NCBI GenBank assembly: GCA_964448045.1
Contig: CAYUVF010000014.1
Location: forward strand, 13,297-77,296
Source of the DNA: CAYUVF01 sp964448045
Lineage (GTDB): Bacteria; Bacteroidota; Rhodothermia; Rhodothermales; Salinibacteraceae
Length of the DNA: 64,000 nucleotides
Direction of reading: 5' to 3'
Positions 16,776-25,725 of the stretch are shown here, one piece after another (the first letter of the stretch is position 1; every line of letters starts with the position of its first letter). Made by a program: the position numbers and the translations under genes. The notes beneath the pieces were generated by a model. That model had not been told where the DNA came from, searched no databases, and saw only the letters and a list, made by a program, of their open reading frames with translations.

Positions 16776-18440
16776 TCAACGGCGGGTGAGCTGAAGGTTG
16801 GAAGACGAATCGGTGACAGGCAGACCGAGGGCGGCCTCAAAGGCGCTCTGCGCGGCCAGGTAGTCGCGCATGGCCTGGAGGTAGTTGAGCCGGCTCTGAT
16901 CGAGCTGGTCGGAGGCTTCGCGCAGCTCCAATTGGCTGGAGACGCCCTGCTCGACGCGCTGGCTGACGAACTCGTAATTGGTCTGCGCGCGCTCCACGTT
17001 CTCCTCTTGGTTGCGGATGCGCTGGCGGGCATCTTCGAGGCTGCGCAGTGCACGCCGCACCTCCAGCTCTACTCCCTGGCGGGCCTGCTGATAGTTGATC
17101 TCGGCGCGCCGCACCGCCACCTCTTGCTGCTCCACGCGAGCGCTCGTCTGGAAGCCGTTGAAGATGTTCCAGGTCAGTTGCAGGCCCACGTTGATCGAGG
17201 GATTCCAGAAGTCGTCGTTGAAGAATCCGCGGCTTTGCGTGGAGAAGGCAAACGGGTCGTTCGGGTCGGAGAGCACCAGCTCGCGGTCATCGGGCACGCG
17301 GCCGGTGTAGTTGAAGTTGGCGACCGCAGAGAGCCGCGGCAGATACTCGGCGCGGACGGTCTGCGTCTGGATTTCGCGCAGGTCGATGGCGAGGCGTGCC
17401 TGCTCGATGTCGGGTCGCCGGTCGAGGGCTGCTTCGATCGCTCGCTGGGTCGACACCTCGCGGTAGAGGGACGGATCGGCGGATTCGAGCGAGCCATCGA
17501 GGCGCACAGGCCGGTCGATCGAAACGCCCAGGGTGTTCTTCAGGTTGTCCAGCGCGAGCCCGGCTGCGTTCTGCGCCTGGGCGAGTTGGGTCCGCGTGTT
17601 GGACAGCTCCACCTCGGTGCTCAACCGCTGGAATTTGGGTGTGACGCCCTGGCGCACCTGCCGGCTCACTTCGCTGAGCGTCGTTTCGGTGCGTTGCACG
17701 CGCTGCTGGAGAACCTGTACCCGCTCTTGCGCGAGCAAGGCGTCGTAGTACGCCCGCCGCACCTGATCGGCAAGCAGCTGCATCTGGCGGTCGACCCCGC
17801 GCTGGTTGACATCTTTAAGCTGCTGCGCTCCAGAGATGGCCGAGAACGCGCTTCCGTTGAACAGCGTCTGTGTGATCGAAACGCCGCTCCGGAACTCATT
17901 GTCGACCCCGAACGGGTTGCCGCCCCCGCCGAGGGTGATTCCAGCAGCCTCGCGTGCCTCCTGCTGGCGCTCCTGAAATTCCTGAAAGGTGATCGGGGTG
18001 GTGTTCGGGTTATCGTCGGTGCGGGCGCGCTCATTGAAGGCGACCCAGTCCGAGGCGTTTCCGCCCGCGAACAGGCCCGTCACGTCGCTTCCGGCGAAGG
18101 GGTTGGCAGTGACGAGGTTGCGCGTGTAGCCGCTTGAGACGTCGACCTGCGGCAGCACCTGGCCCCAGGCTTCGCGCACCTGGGCATTAGCGTTGCGTAC
18201 GTCCAGGCGCGTTTTCGACAGGTCATAGTTGTTCGCCATGGCCACGCGGATGGCGTCATCCACGGTCAGCGTCAGGCGCTCGGGGGAGGGCGCGGCGCGG
18301 CCGATGGGAGCCGGCGTCTCGGTCTGGGCCCACGCCGGGGGCGGCCAGCCAAGGGGCACAAGCACCGCGATCACGGCAATCCACAGGCAGCGTCGGGAGC
18401 ACATCGCGTCCATAAGGGAGGGAGGCGTGCAGTTATTCAT
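16776..18440 (-). CDS. TolC-family outer membrane efflux protein
   Basis: This 554-residue outer membrane factor forms the exit duct of the efflux pump. A signal peptide (WIAVIAVLVPLGWPPPAWAQ) precedes two TolC repeats, each with long coiled-coil helices: LTVDDAIRVAMANNYDLSKTR, then AQVREAWGQVLPQVDVSSGY in the first half, and ERRPDIEQ-type DRRPDIEQARL with PRLSAVANFNY in the second. Start ATG 18440 overlaps the tetR stop by eight bases; internal ATGs at 18413 and 18404 give a more ordinary signal peptide. The order tetR-OMF-MFP-RND is typical of Bacteroidota efflux operons. Confidence 0.93.
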   Translation of the reverse strand: MNNCTPPSLMDAMCSRRCLWIAVIAVLVPLGWPPPAWAQTETPAPIGRAAPSPERLTLTVDDAIRVAMANNYDLSKTRLDVRNANAQVREAWGQVLPQVDVSSGYTRNLVTANPFAGSDVTGLFAGGNASDWVAFNERARTDDNPNTTPITFQEFQERQQEAREAAGITLGGGGNPFGVDNEFRSGVSITQTLFNGSAFSAISGAQQLKDVNQRGVDRQMQLLADQVRRAYYDALLAQERVQVLQQRVQRTETTLSEVSRQVRQGVTPKFQRLSTEVELSNTRTQLAQAQNAAGLALDNLKNTLGVSIDRPVRLDGSLESADPSLYREVSTQRAIEAALDRRPDIEQARLAIDLREIQTQTVRAEYLPRLSAVANFNYTGRVPDDRELVLSDPNDPFAFSTQSRGFFNDDFWNPSINVGLQLTWNIFNGFQTSARVEQQEVAVRRAEINYQQARQGVELEVRRALRSLEDARQRIRNQEENVERAQTNYEFVSQRVEQGVSSQLELREASDQLDQSRLNYLQAMRDYLAAQSAFEAALGLPVTDSSSNLQLTRR

Positions 18441-19167
18441 GAGAGCGGGAATCGGACGGCGGAGCGGCGTTCAGGGTGAGCCCATCGAAGAGCATCGTCG
18501 TCAGGAAATCGGCCGCCTTCTCGGGCTGGTCGAGGAGCGTCGTGTCGGGATCGCAGGGGGCGTGGCGGTCCGAGAGGCAGCGGTGGACGACCATACCGTT
18601 GACGTTGGCGAGCAGCATGTGCGCCACGGCGGGCGGCGGGAGCTGTTGGATCTGCTGCTGTTCCATGGCACGCTCCAGCACTGGCGTCAGCGTGCTCACC
18701 ATCCGCTCCTGCTGTTCCTGAAAGAAGGCGGCGCGCTCAGCTTCTTCACTGAACGCCAGCCGGTGCGTCTCCTTCATCAGAATCAGAAACAGATCCTCGC
18801 GCTCCTGAAAGAAGTCGAAGTAGGCCCGGACGAAGTCGTGAAATGCATCGCGCAGGGGAAATGCATCGCGCAGGGGGCGCTGCTCATCATTTTCCGATGC
18901 AAATACAGTGCGAATGAGCTCGCAGACCTCATCGTAGATCTGCTCCACGACGGCGAAGAGGATGTCTTCTTTGCCGCCCTCGAAGTAGTTGTACAGCGTA
19001 CCTTTCCCGAACTCGGCCCGTTCGGCAATCTCGTCGAGCGTAGCGCGGGCATAGCCTTTCTCGGCAAAGACCGTCTGGGCAGCGCGCAGCATGGCGCGGC
19101 GCCGGAAGAGGCGCTCCCGCTCGCGGCGGGAGAGCGTTTCGGGGGGGGAGGGCGCGTCATCGGGCAT
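18433..19167 (-). CDS. TetR-family transcriptional regulator of the efflux operon
   Basis: The 244-residue protein begins with a TetR helix-turn-helix: RRAMLRAAQTVFAEKGYARA, then TLDEIAERAEFGKGTLYNYF. The C-terminal part is the variable ligand-binding domain. It is the first gene of the operon and overlaps the outer membrane factor gene, so it probably represses its own operon and is released by a pump substrate. Two inverted repeats just upstream (19202-19247) are likely operators. The protein contains two nearly identical RPLRDAFPLRDAFHDF-type units (the DNA has GAAATGCATCGCGCAGGGG twice at about 18840-18877), a small tandem duplication. Confidence 0.92.
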   Translation of the reverse strand: MPDDAPSPPETLSRRERERLFRRRAMLRAAQTVFAEKGYARATLDEIAERAEFGKGTLYNYFEGGKEDILFAVVEQIYDEVCELIRTVFASENDEQRPLRDAFPLRDAFHDFVRAYFDFFQEREDLFLILMKETHRLAFSEEAERAAFFQEQQERMVSTLTPVLERAMEQQQIQQLPPPAVAHMLLANVNGMVVHRCLSDRHAPCDPDTTLLDQPEKAADFLTTMLFDGLTLNAAPPSDSRSHE

Positions 19168-19201
19168 AGGCGGGGCGGCGGGGCGAAGGATTAATCGGAA
19201 A

Positions 19202-19247
19202 GTGACTGGCGCGTCACGATATGAACAAGACGTCAGTAAGTGACTGA
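19202..19247. promoter_or_regulatory. Probable TetR operators upstream of the efflux operon
   Basis: Two inverted repeats lie 35-80 bp upstream of the tetR start: GTGAC-6-GTCAC (19202-19217) and TCAGT-5-ACTGA (19233-19247). Both contain the shared string AAGTGACTG. Their position and dyad symmetry fit TetR-type self-regulation; binding is inferred, not shown. Confidence 0.5.
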
Positions 19248-19302
19248 TGATTCAATCTTCGTGTGAAGAGAGCGGTTGAAAGGGGTGAAGACTGTGCGAA
19301 GA

Positions 19303-19338
19303 GCAAGACAAAAGGGACGCCGGCCGGGCCAGCGTCCC
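19303..19338 (-). terminator. Intrinsic terminator of manC
   Basis: Read on the minus strand, the stem GGGACGC/GCGTCCC (19314-19338) is followed by a TTTTGTC run. It lies about 30 bp after the manC stop, so it ends the manC transcript and insulates it from the tetR promoter region. Confidence 0.8.
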
Positions 19339-19369
19339 TCAGGACTTCGTCCGCCTTGGGTGATACGCC

Positions 19370-20452
19370 TCAGACGTATTCGGTGAGCTGATGGGCGTTG
19401 AGATATTCGACCACGTTTTTGACCTGCTGCGTGCTTTCCCGATTGCAGACCAGCACGGCGTCCTCGGTGTCGATTACTACGGCGTCATGCACGCCCACGA
19501 GGACGACGAGCCGGTCGTCGGCGTGGACGAGGCAGCGGCTGGAGTCGTGCATCAGCACGTTGCCCTGGAGGGCGTTGCCGTGCTCGTCCTTTTCGCTGAG
19601 TTCGTAGACGGCGCGCCAGTCGCCCACGTCGCTCCAGCCGAACGTACCGGGCACCACGTACACCTCGTCGGCCCGCTCCATCACGCCGTAGTCGATGGAG
19701 ATGCGGGGGCTGTTCTGGAAGGCATCTTTCAGGGAGTTCTCCTCTGCGTCTGTGCCGACGACGTCCTGCATGGGCTCGAACGCCTCGTAGGCATCGGGCA
19801 GATGCCGCTCCATCTGATTGAGAATGGTATCGGCGCGCCAGATGAACATGCCGCTGTTCCAGAGGAAATCGCCCGAGTCGAGGAAGCGCTCGGCGGTCGC
19901 CACGTCCGGTTTTTCGGCAAAGGTGCGCACCGGATACGCTTCGAGATCGGCCTCCGGCGTCGTGGCCGAGTCGGGCCCGTCGAATTGCAGATATCCGTAG
20001 CCCGTGGCTGGATACGTCGGGTTCACACCGATAGTGACGAGCGCATCGGGCTCCTGCGCCTTCTCGACGGCCGTGTTGAGCACCTCGTGGAAGCGCTTGA
20101 CATTGGTGATGCGGTGATCGGCCGGCAGCACGATCATCGTCGCGTCGGGGTCGCGCGCCCGCAGCTTGACGGCGGCGTACGCGATGCACGGCGCCGTATT
20201 CCGGCTGATCGGCTCGGCGAGGATGTTCTCCTCGGGGAGGGCCGGGAGCTGCTGCTTCGTCTGCTCCACGTAACGCTCGTGGGTGACGATGAGGCAGCGC
20301 TCGGGGGGCACCAGCCCCTGCAGGCGAGCCACGGTGTTCTGGATAAGCGTCCCATCGCCGAAGACGTTGAGAAATTGCTTCGGATGGGCTTTGCGGCTTT
20401 TCGGCCAGAAGCGGCTGCCGATGCCGCCAGCCATAATTACGGCGTAGGTCAT
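19370..20452 (-). CDS. manC: Mannose-1-phosphate guanylyltransferase
   Basis: This enzyme makes GDP-mannose from mannose-1-phosphate and GTP for surface polysaccharide and glycan synthesis. The 360-residue protein has the nucleotidyltransferase signature at the N-terminus (GGIGSRFWPKSRKAHPKQF), the ERCLIVTHERY segment, the AEPISRNTAPCI motif, VLPADHRI, the FAEKPD motif with the sugar-binding Lys, and WNSGMFIW. The C-terminal isomerase domain of bifunctional ManC/AlgA is absent, so this is the single-function short form. It is a one-gene transcript by its own terminator. Confidence 0.94.
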   Translation of the reverse strand: MTYAVIMAGGIGSRFWPKSRKAHPKQFLNVFGDGTLIQNTVARLQGLVPPERCLIVTHERYVEQTKQQLPALPEENILAEPISRNTAPCIAYAAVKLRARDPDATMIVLPADHRITNVKRFHEVLNTAVEKAQEPDALVTIGVNPTYPATGYGYLQFDGPDSATTPEADLEAYPVRTFAEKPDVATAERFLDSGDFLWNSGMFIWRADTILNQMERHLPDAYEAFEPMQDVVGTDAEENSLKDAFQNSPRISIDYGVMERADEVYVVPGTFGWSDVGDWRAVYELSEKDEHGNALQGNVLMHDSSRCLVHADDRLVVLVGVHDAVVIDTEDAVLVCNRESTQQVKNVVEYLNAHQLTEYV

Positions 20453-20574
20453 GAACCGATAGGGTAAGTCAAAGCAAGAACAGCGATCCGCATCAACGCG
20501 GAGGTTGAGCGGTGGCGTCTCATGGATGTGATTGGAGATGAAAGCAAACGGATGGCGGTCGAGGATCGGTTGGA

Positions 20575-22053
20575 TCAGTACGCCTTGGCGAACAGCACGC
20601 GACCCTCGGAGGGTTCGCCGGTGACCATGTCTTCGCCCGATTCACTTTCGCCGTGATCAAACGGAATCAGGCGGATCGTCGCGCCGGTTTCCTCTTGGAT
20701 GCGCGCCTCGGTTTCGGGTGTGCCGTCCCAGTGGGCCCAGACGAACCCGCCCTCGTCGCTGTCGACCACCTCCTTGAAGGTATTGTAGTCGTCTACGGTG
20801 TGCGTGTTGGCCTGCTGACGCTCCAGCGCCTGATCGTACAGCGACTGCTGGATGTCGTCGAGCAGATCCGCCACGCGTTGGCCGATGCTGTCCTGCGGCA
20901 CGATGGTTTTCTCGCGGGTGTCGCGGCGGGCCAATTCCACGTTATCATTCTCGATGTCGCGCGGTCCGATCGCGAGACGCACGGGCACACCCTGCAGTTC
21001 GTACTCGTTGAACTTCCAGCCCGGCTTCTGGGTGTCATCGGCGTCGATTTTGACGGCCACGCCCGCGTCCTCCAGTTCACCCTGAATCCGCTCGCAGGCG
21101 GCGAGTACGTCGGAGCGCTGCTCATCGTTGAAGTAGATGGGCACGATCACGGCTTGATTGCGCGCGAGCTTCGGCGGGAGCACGAGCCCCTGATCGTCCG
21201 AGTGCGTCATAATCAGCCCCCCGATGAGCCGCGTCGAGACGCCCCACGAGGTGGCCCATACGTGCTCCTCCTCGTTGTCTTCGTTGGTGAAGGTGCACTC
21301 GAACGCCTTCGCGAAGTTCTGCCCTAAGAAGTGGCTCGTCCCGGCCTGCAGCGCTTTACCGTCCTGCATCAGCGCCTCGATGCAGTAGGTATCGACCGCG
21401 CCGGGGAAGCGTTCGCTCTCGGTCTTGCGCCCCTGAATGACGGGCATCGCCATAAAGTCCTCGGCGAAGGTGGCGTAGACATCGAGCATGCGCTCGGTTT
21501 CGGCCACGGCTTCTTCTTTGGTGGCGTGGGCGGTGTGGCCCTCCTGCCAGAGGAACTCGGCCGTGCGCAGGAACAGGCGCGGGCGCATCTCCCAGCGGAC
21601 GACATTGGCCCACTGGTTGTAGAGCAGCGGCAGATCGCGGTACGACTGAATCCACTTGCTGTACGTGTCCCAGATGATGGTCTCGGAGGTGGGGCGGACG
21701 ATGTAATTCTCGCCCAGCTTCGACTCGGGATCGGGGATCAGGTTGCCGTCATCATCGGTGGTGAGGCGCGAGTGCGTGACGATGGCGCATTCCTTCGCGA
21801 AGCCCTCCACGTGCTCGGCCTCGCGGGCCATGAATCGCTCGGGGATGAAAATCGGAAAGTAGAAATTCTCGTGGCCCGTCTCCTTGAACATCCGGTCGAG
21901 TTCGGCGCGCATGTTTTCCCACAGCGCCATCCCGTTGGGGCGGATGATCATGCAGCCGCGTGCGGGCGAGTTATCGGCGAGTTTGCCCTTGCGTACGACA
22001 TCGTTATACCACTGAGCGTAATCGTCAGCGCGGGGGGTGGCAGCGTCGGCCAT
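20575..22053 (-). CDS. proS: Prolyl-tRNA synthetase, eukaryal/archaeal type
   Basis: This enzyme charges tRNA-Pro. The 492-residue form lacks the large editing insert of the E. coli type and resembles archaeal/eukaryal ProRS: DYAQWYNDVVRKGKLADNSP, CMIIRPNGMALWENM, motif 2 as RWEMRPRLFLRTAEFLWQEGH, TAHATKEEA, and the C-terminal Zn/anticodon part ending in KAY. A Tyr at the extreme C-terminus is typical of this class. A promoter region with no other gene (22054-22405) lies upstream. Confidence 0.95.
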   Translation of the reverse strand: MADAATPRADDYAQWYNDVVRKGKLADNSPARGCMIIRPNGMALWENMRAELDRMFKETGHENFYFPIFIPERFMAREAEHVEGFAKECAIVTHSRLTTDDDGNLIPDPESKLGENYIVRPTSETIIWDTYSKWIQSYRDLPLLYNQWANVVRWEMRPRLFLRTAEFLWQEGHTAHATKEEAVAETERMLDVYATFAEDFMAMPVIQGRKTESERFPGAVDTYCIEALMQDGKALQAGTSHFLGQNFAKAFECTFTNEDNEEEHVWATSWGVSTRLIGGLIMTHSDDQGLVLPPKLARNQAVIVPIYFNDEQRSDVLAACERIQGELEDAGVAVKIDADDTQKPGWKFNEYELQGVPVRLAIGPRDIENDNVELARRDTREKTIVPQDSIGQRVADLLDDIQQSLYDQALERQQANTHTVDDYNTFKEVVDSDEGGFVWAHWDGTPETEARIQEETGATIRLIPFDHGESESGEDMVTGEPSEGRVLFAKAY

Positions 22054-22405
22054 AGTGTACAGCGGGTGATGGGTTTTTAGGACAGCGTAGACAGCACGGA
22101 GCCGGTCCAGCGTCGTGTATCCGCCAAGGAGCAGATAGGTCCGGTTTTTGTCGCGTCATGTAGATAGAGCGTGCGCGTTACGAACGACCCGCTGTCGGCG
22201 GCTTTCACTGATGCCACTGATGCGCGGGCGCCGCGTGGAGGGACCGCAATATAGGTGCGCACACGCCGGGATTCAAAGCCCAAAAGCGCCAGGTTGCGAT
22301 CCGGTCCCGCCGCGGTTCCGGCGTAACAAAACGGCGGGTTGGGGCGTATACACAATGTTGATGCTGATGCAGTACTTAATGAAGGGATGAGCCGGGGGTG
22401 TTACC
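22054..22405. other. Divergent promoter region between proS and the Tyr/Arg-rich lipoprotein gene
   Basis: No gene is supported here; the open frame 22077-22355 (-) has no recognisable protein character. The region must hold the promoters for proS (-) and for the gene at 22406 (+), but no clear consensus element was found. Confidence 0.5.
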
Positions 22406-23944
22406 ATGAAACAGATACTAAAAACAACTCCAGTGATGCGCAGCGGACTTCGGTTGCTTGTTTTGGCGGGTCTCGTGATCGGACTGACGGGCTGCTACAC
22501 CCAGCTGGCTACGGTCGAGGACGAGCCGCGCGCGCAGCAGCAAGAACCGCAGACGCAGCAGGATGATGCGGTCCAGTACGACGAGTCGATCTACGAGTAC
22601 TACGATGACCCGGCCGCAGCGTCGGCACGTCAGGTCTACGAGGACCGGTATTACGGGCGCATCAGCCAGTATGAGTACTGGTCGCGCATGAACGATCTGA
22701 GCTATCTCTACCCCGATCCCTTCTTCCAGCGCTACGTCTCGTGGACGTACGATCCGTTCGGCTACGATCCGCTGTATTCGTCGTACATTCCGCGGACGCG
22801 CTTCGAGTACGTCTTCCGGTGGAGTAACTTCCACGATCCGTTCTTTTACTCGCCCTACCACTCCAGCTTTTATCTGAGCATCGGCTTTGGTTTCGGGTAT
22901 CCGCGGTACCGTCACCATTACGGCTTTGGGTCGTACTACAACCGGTACTACTCCGGCTATTACGGCAGCTATTACGGATCGCCGTACTACTACGATAACT
23001 ACTATCGCCCCGGCGTTCGCTCGCGGACGTATCAGCCGCGCCGCGGCACGGTCGGCCGGACGACCACGGCCCGCACCGATGTCGGGCGTAGCTCGGACGG
23101 GCGGCGAGGTGAAGTGGGACGATCCGCCACACGGACCGATATCACGAAGAACCGCGGACGCGTCGGCCGATCGACTGACCGGGGTAATCGCGGACGGGTG
23201 GGACGGTCGGCGCCGGATGACCGTCGGCGCTCGGCGGTGAACCGGGGCACGACGCGGACGACGCAGCAGCGCGGCACCAACCGCGGGCGCGTCGGCCGAT
23301 CGACGAATCCTCGGTCAACGGGTCGCTCGCAAGTGCAACGCCGTACCGAACGGGTGAAGAACCGCTCTACGGGACGCTCGGGCTCGTCCGCGCGCAGCGG
23401 CTCCTCCAGTCGCACGCGCAGCGATCGTGGCACTACCCGCAGCCGCAGCGGCGCATCGACCCGTCGCGGGAGTAACCGGTCGTCGCGGGGCGGATCGAGA
23501 GATGCGGTGCGCAGCCGCAGTAATAGCCGCCGCGCCGCGCCCACGAATGCACGCATCCGCACGCCGGATCGCGTCCGCAACGTCCCCGACCAGACGAAAG
23601 CGCGCGTCCTTCGCGACATCATGCGCTCGCGCCGGTCCATCGACCTGTTCCGCAACGACACCCGCAGCATCCAGCGAACGCTGCCCAAAAACATCCAGCG
23701 GGAGCTCAAGAACATCCGCTCGCGCACCATCGAGCGCTCGCGCAGCCGTAATGTCCGCTCGCGGTCAAGCAATCCACGTACTCGGTCGAACAACACCCGC
23801 ACCCGGAATACGCGCTCGAAATCGTCGCGCGTCCGGCGAAGCAAATCCTCCGATCGGGGATCGTCGAGCCGCGGCTCACGCAGCTCCGGCGGACGCAGTT
23901 CCAGCCGCAGCGGAAGCGACCGAGGCAGCGATCGCGGCAATTGA
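22406..23944 (+). CDS. Lipoprotein with a Tyr-rich middle and an Arg/Ser-rich repeat tail
   Basis: The 512-residue product begins with a lipoprotein signal (LVLAGLVIGLTGC, lipobox LTGC). Residues of about 45-210 are rich in Tyr, Phe, Asp and Gly (SGYYGSYYGSPYYYDNYY). From about 215 on it is extremely basic and Ser/Arg-rich, with repeated GRVGRS-type units (GTVGRT, GEVGRS and GRVGRS several times, at about 218-310) and many RS/SR pairs. A short non-repeat patch (RIRTPDRVRNVPDQTKARVLRDIMRS, about 380-420 region) interrupts it. Low-complexity basic lipoproteins of this kind are known in the phylum without assigned function. A terminator follows. I do not recognise a family. Confidence 0.8.
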   Translation: MKQILKTTPVMRSGLRLLVLAGLVIGLTGCYTQLATVEDEPRAQQQEPQTQQDDAVQYDESIYEYYDDPAAASARQVYEDRYYGRISQYEYWSRMNDLSYLYPDPFFQRYVSWTYDPFGYDPLYSSYIPRTRFEYVFRWSNFHDPFFYSPYHSSFYLSIGFGFGYPRYRHHYGFGSYYNRYYSGYYGSYYGSPYYYDNYYRPGVRSRTYQPRRGTVGRTTTARTDVGRSSDGRRGEVGRSATRTDITKNRGRVGRSTDRGNRGRVGRSAPDDRRRSAVNRGTTRTTQQRGTNRGRVGRSTNPRSTGRSQVQRRTERVKNRSTGRSGSSARSGSSSRTRSDRGTTRSRSGASTRRGSNRSSRGGSRDAVRSRSNSRRAAPTNARIRTPDRVRNVPDQTKARVLRDIMRSRRSIDLFRNDTRSIQRTLPKNIQRELKNIRSRTIERSRSRNVRSRSSNPRTRSNNTRTRNTRSKSSRVRRSKSSDRGSSSRGSRSSGGRSSSRSGSDRGSDRGN

Positions 23945-23982
23945 ATCAAGCGACTGGTGCCATAGCCGCTTGGTGTGCAAGG

Positions 23983-24014
23983 AGGCCCGTGTTGGCAACG
24001 GCGCGGGCCTTTCT
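23983..24014 (+). terminator. Intrinsic terminator after the Arg/Ser-rich lipoprotein gene
   Basis: The stem AGGCCCG/CGGGCCT (23983-24010) is followed by TTTCTT. It begins 38 bp after the stop codon and separates this gene from the FadL-type gene. Confidence 0.8.
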
Positions 24015-24080
24015 TGTGCCTGGTTGGGAAAATAGCGATCCCACTAAGTCCCTCATAAATATGATGTTGAGGACCCTTCG

Positions 24081-25709
24081 ATGACACGCCACTTCCTGAC
24101 ATCTCGTCGTGCAATCACTCCGTGGAGCCGATGGCTCGCCGTCGCGCTTCCGCTCGTGCTGATGATGAGCAGCGGACCCGCCGCACTGGCGCAGACGGCA
24201 GACGATGCCCTGCGCTTTTCGCACCACCAACCCGCCACCGGTGCGCGCATGATGGGCTTTGCTGGGGCGGGCATCGCCGGCGTGGCCGACTACGGCGCGC
24301 TGTTTACCAATCCGGCGGGGTTGGGCTACTTCGAGTCGTCGCAGGCGGGTGGCGCCTTCAACTTCCTCCGCGCCACCGATGACGCCCGCTACCAGGTCGG
24401 CGGCGCCGAAGCGACCTTCACCGATCAGACGGTGAGCCAGTACGGCCTCGGCAACGCCGCGCTGATTTACAAGATGCCCACGGCGCGCGGCTCGCTCGTC
24501 TTTGGCGGGGCCTTCAACCAGACGAACACGTTCGAGCGCACGCTGGAGTACAGCGGCCAAAACTCATTCAACTCGATTACGGACACGTTCCTGCCGTTCG
24601 AGGGCAATTACAGCGTCGGCTCCGGGCGCGACGTGTCGTTCGATTTCAACCTGCCGCTACTCGCGTTTAATGCAGGCGCTATCGAGTTCTTCCGCGACTC
24701 GTTCGATGATGGAGCCTACCCGTTTCTGCAGGCGGTGACGCCCGGCACGACCATCGAGCAGGCGGATGAAGTCATCGAGGAAGGGCGCATCACCGAAGCC
24801 AGCTTCGGTAGTGGATTTGAGGCGGCCGAGGGCGTGATGGTCGGCGCCTCGGTCAACATCGCATTCGGCACGTACCGGTTCGATCGGTTTTACCGTGAGA
24901 TCGACATCAACAACGAAAACACGCCCGATCTGTACAGCGTGCTCGTCGATGGATCGGAGCTGCGCGGATTCGACGAGCTGCAGGTGGAGGAGGGCATCGA
25001 GTCGGACCTCACCGGCGTCAACATCCGCGGCGGCCTCTCGGCAGAGTTGACGCCCAACCTCCGCGCCGGTCTGGTCGTTGAAACGCCGACGTGGTACACC
25101 ATCGACGAGGCCTTCGGCACGCGCTTCACGACGTTCTTCGACTCGGGCGGCAACCTTTCGGCCGGGTCGACCGATGGCAATGAGTTCGACTACACCGTGC
25201 GTACGCCATGGCGCCTGGGCGGGGGGCTGAGCTTTAACGCCGGTGGATTGCGGCTGGCGGGCGATGTCGAAGTTGTCGATTGGACGCAACTGGAGCTCGA
25301 TGCCGAAGCAACGAACTTCCCAGACGTCAATCGGCGCATCCGCGACTTCAAGACGGTCGTCAACTCGCGCATCGGCGCCGAATATGAGGTGAACGGCTTG
25401 GCGCTGCGGGCCGGATTCGCCTATCAGCCCGATCCGCGCGACGTGGAGATCCAGCTCGCGGGCGACGAGACGACGGATCGATCGCGCACGTTCTACTCGG
25501 CGGGCATCGGTTACCGGTTCAGCGAGCAGTTCCAGATCAACATTGGCTGGATGCAGGAGCGCTTCGACGACCAGTATCGCCCGTACAGCAGCGGTCCGGT
25601 GCCGGGCGAGGTCGACGACAGCGGGAATCTCATCGAGATTGAGGCGCCCTTCGTCGATGAAGAGATCATCCGCAACCGCGTGCTTGTGGGGCTCACGTAC
25701 TCGTTCTGA
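24081..25709 (+). CDS. OmpP1/FadL-family outer membrane protein
   Basis: The 542-residue protein has a signal peptide ending near PAALAQ, then the FadL-type plug region: ARMMGFAGAGIAGVADYGAL and FTNPAGLGYF (the NPA motif). Beta-strand-rich sequence with alternating aromatic residues follows, ending in the C-terminal Phe (GLTYSF) typical of outer membrane barrels. FadL/TodX members move hydrophobic molecules such as fatty acids or aromatics across the outer membrane. The ligand cannot be stated. Confidence 0.88.
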   Translation: MTRHFLTSRRAITPWSRWLAVALPLVLMMSSGPAALAQTADDALRFSHHQPATGARMMGFAGAGIAGVADYGALFTNPAGLGYFESSQAGGAFNFLRATDDARYQVGGAEATFTDQTVSQYGLGNAALIYKMPTARGSLVFGGAFNQTNTFERTLEYSGQNSFNSITDTFLPFEGNYSVGSGRDVSFDFNLPLLAFNAGAIEFFRDSFDDGAYPFLQAVTPGTTIEQADEVIEEGRITEASFGSGFEAAEGVMVGASVNIAFGTYRFDRFYREIDINNENTPDLYSVLVDGSELRGFDELQVEEGIESDLTGVNIRGGLSAELTPNLRAGLVVETPTWYTIDEAFGTRFTTFFDSGGNLSAGSTDGNEFDYTVRTPWRLGGGLSFNAGGLRLAGDVEVVDWTQLELDAEATNFPDVNRRIRDFKTVVNSRIGAEYEVNGLALRAGFAYQPDPRDVEIQLAGDETTDRSRTFYSAGIGYRFSEQFQINIGWMQERFDDQYRPYSSGPVPGEVDDSGNLIEIEAPFVDEEIIRNRVLVGLTYSF

Positions 25710-25725
25710 GTCGTTCTGATTGGCA

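Noticed and set aside
22077..22355. Minus-strand open frame upstream of proS
   Set aside because: Arg/Ser-rich text without motifs, in the promoter region.
23032..24114. 360-codon minus-strand frame opposite the Arg/Ser-rich lipoprotein gene
   Set aside because: Arg/Leu/Val-rich shadow of the repetitive + strand gene, whose lipoprotein signal supports the + reading.
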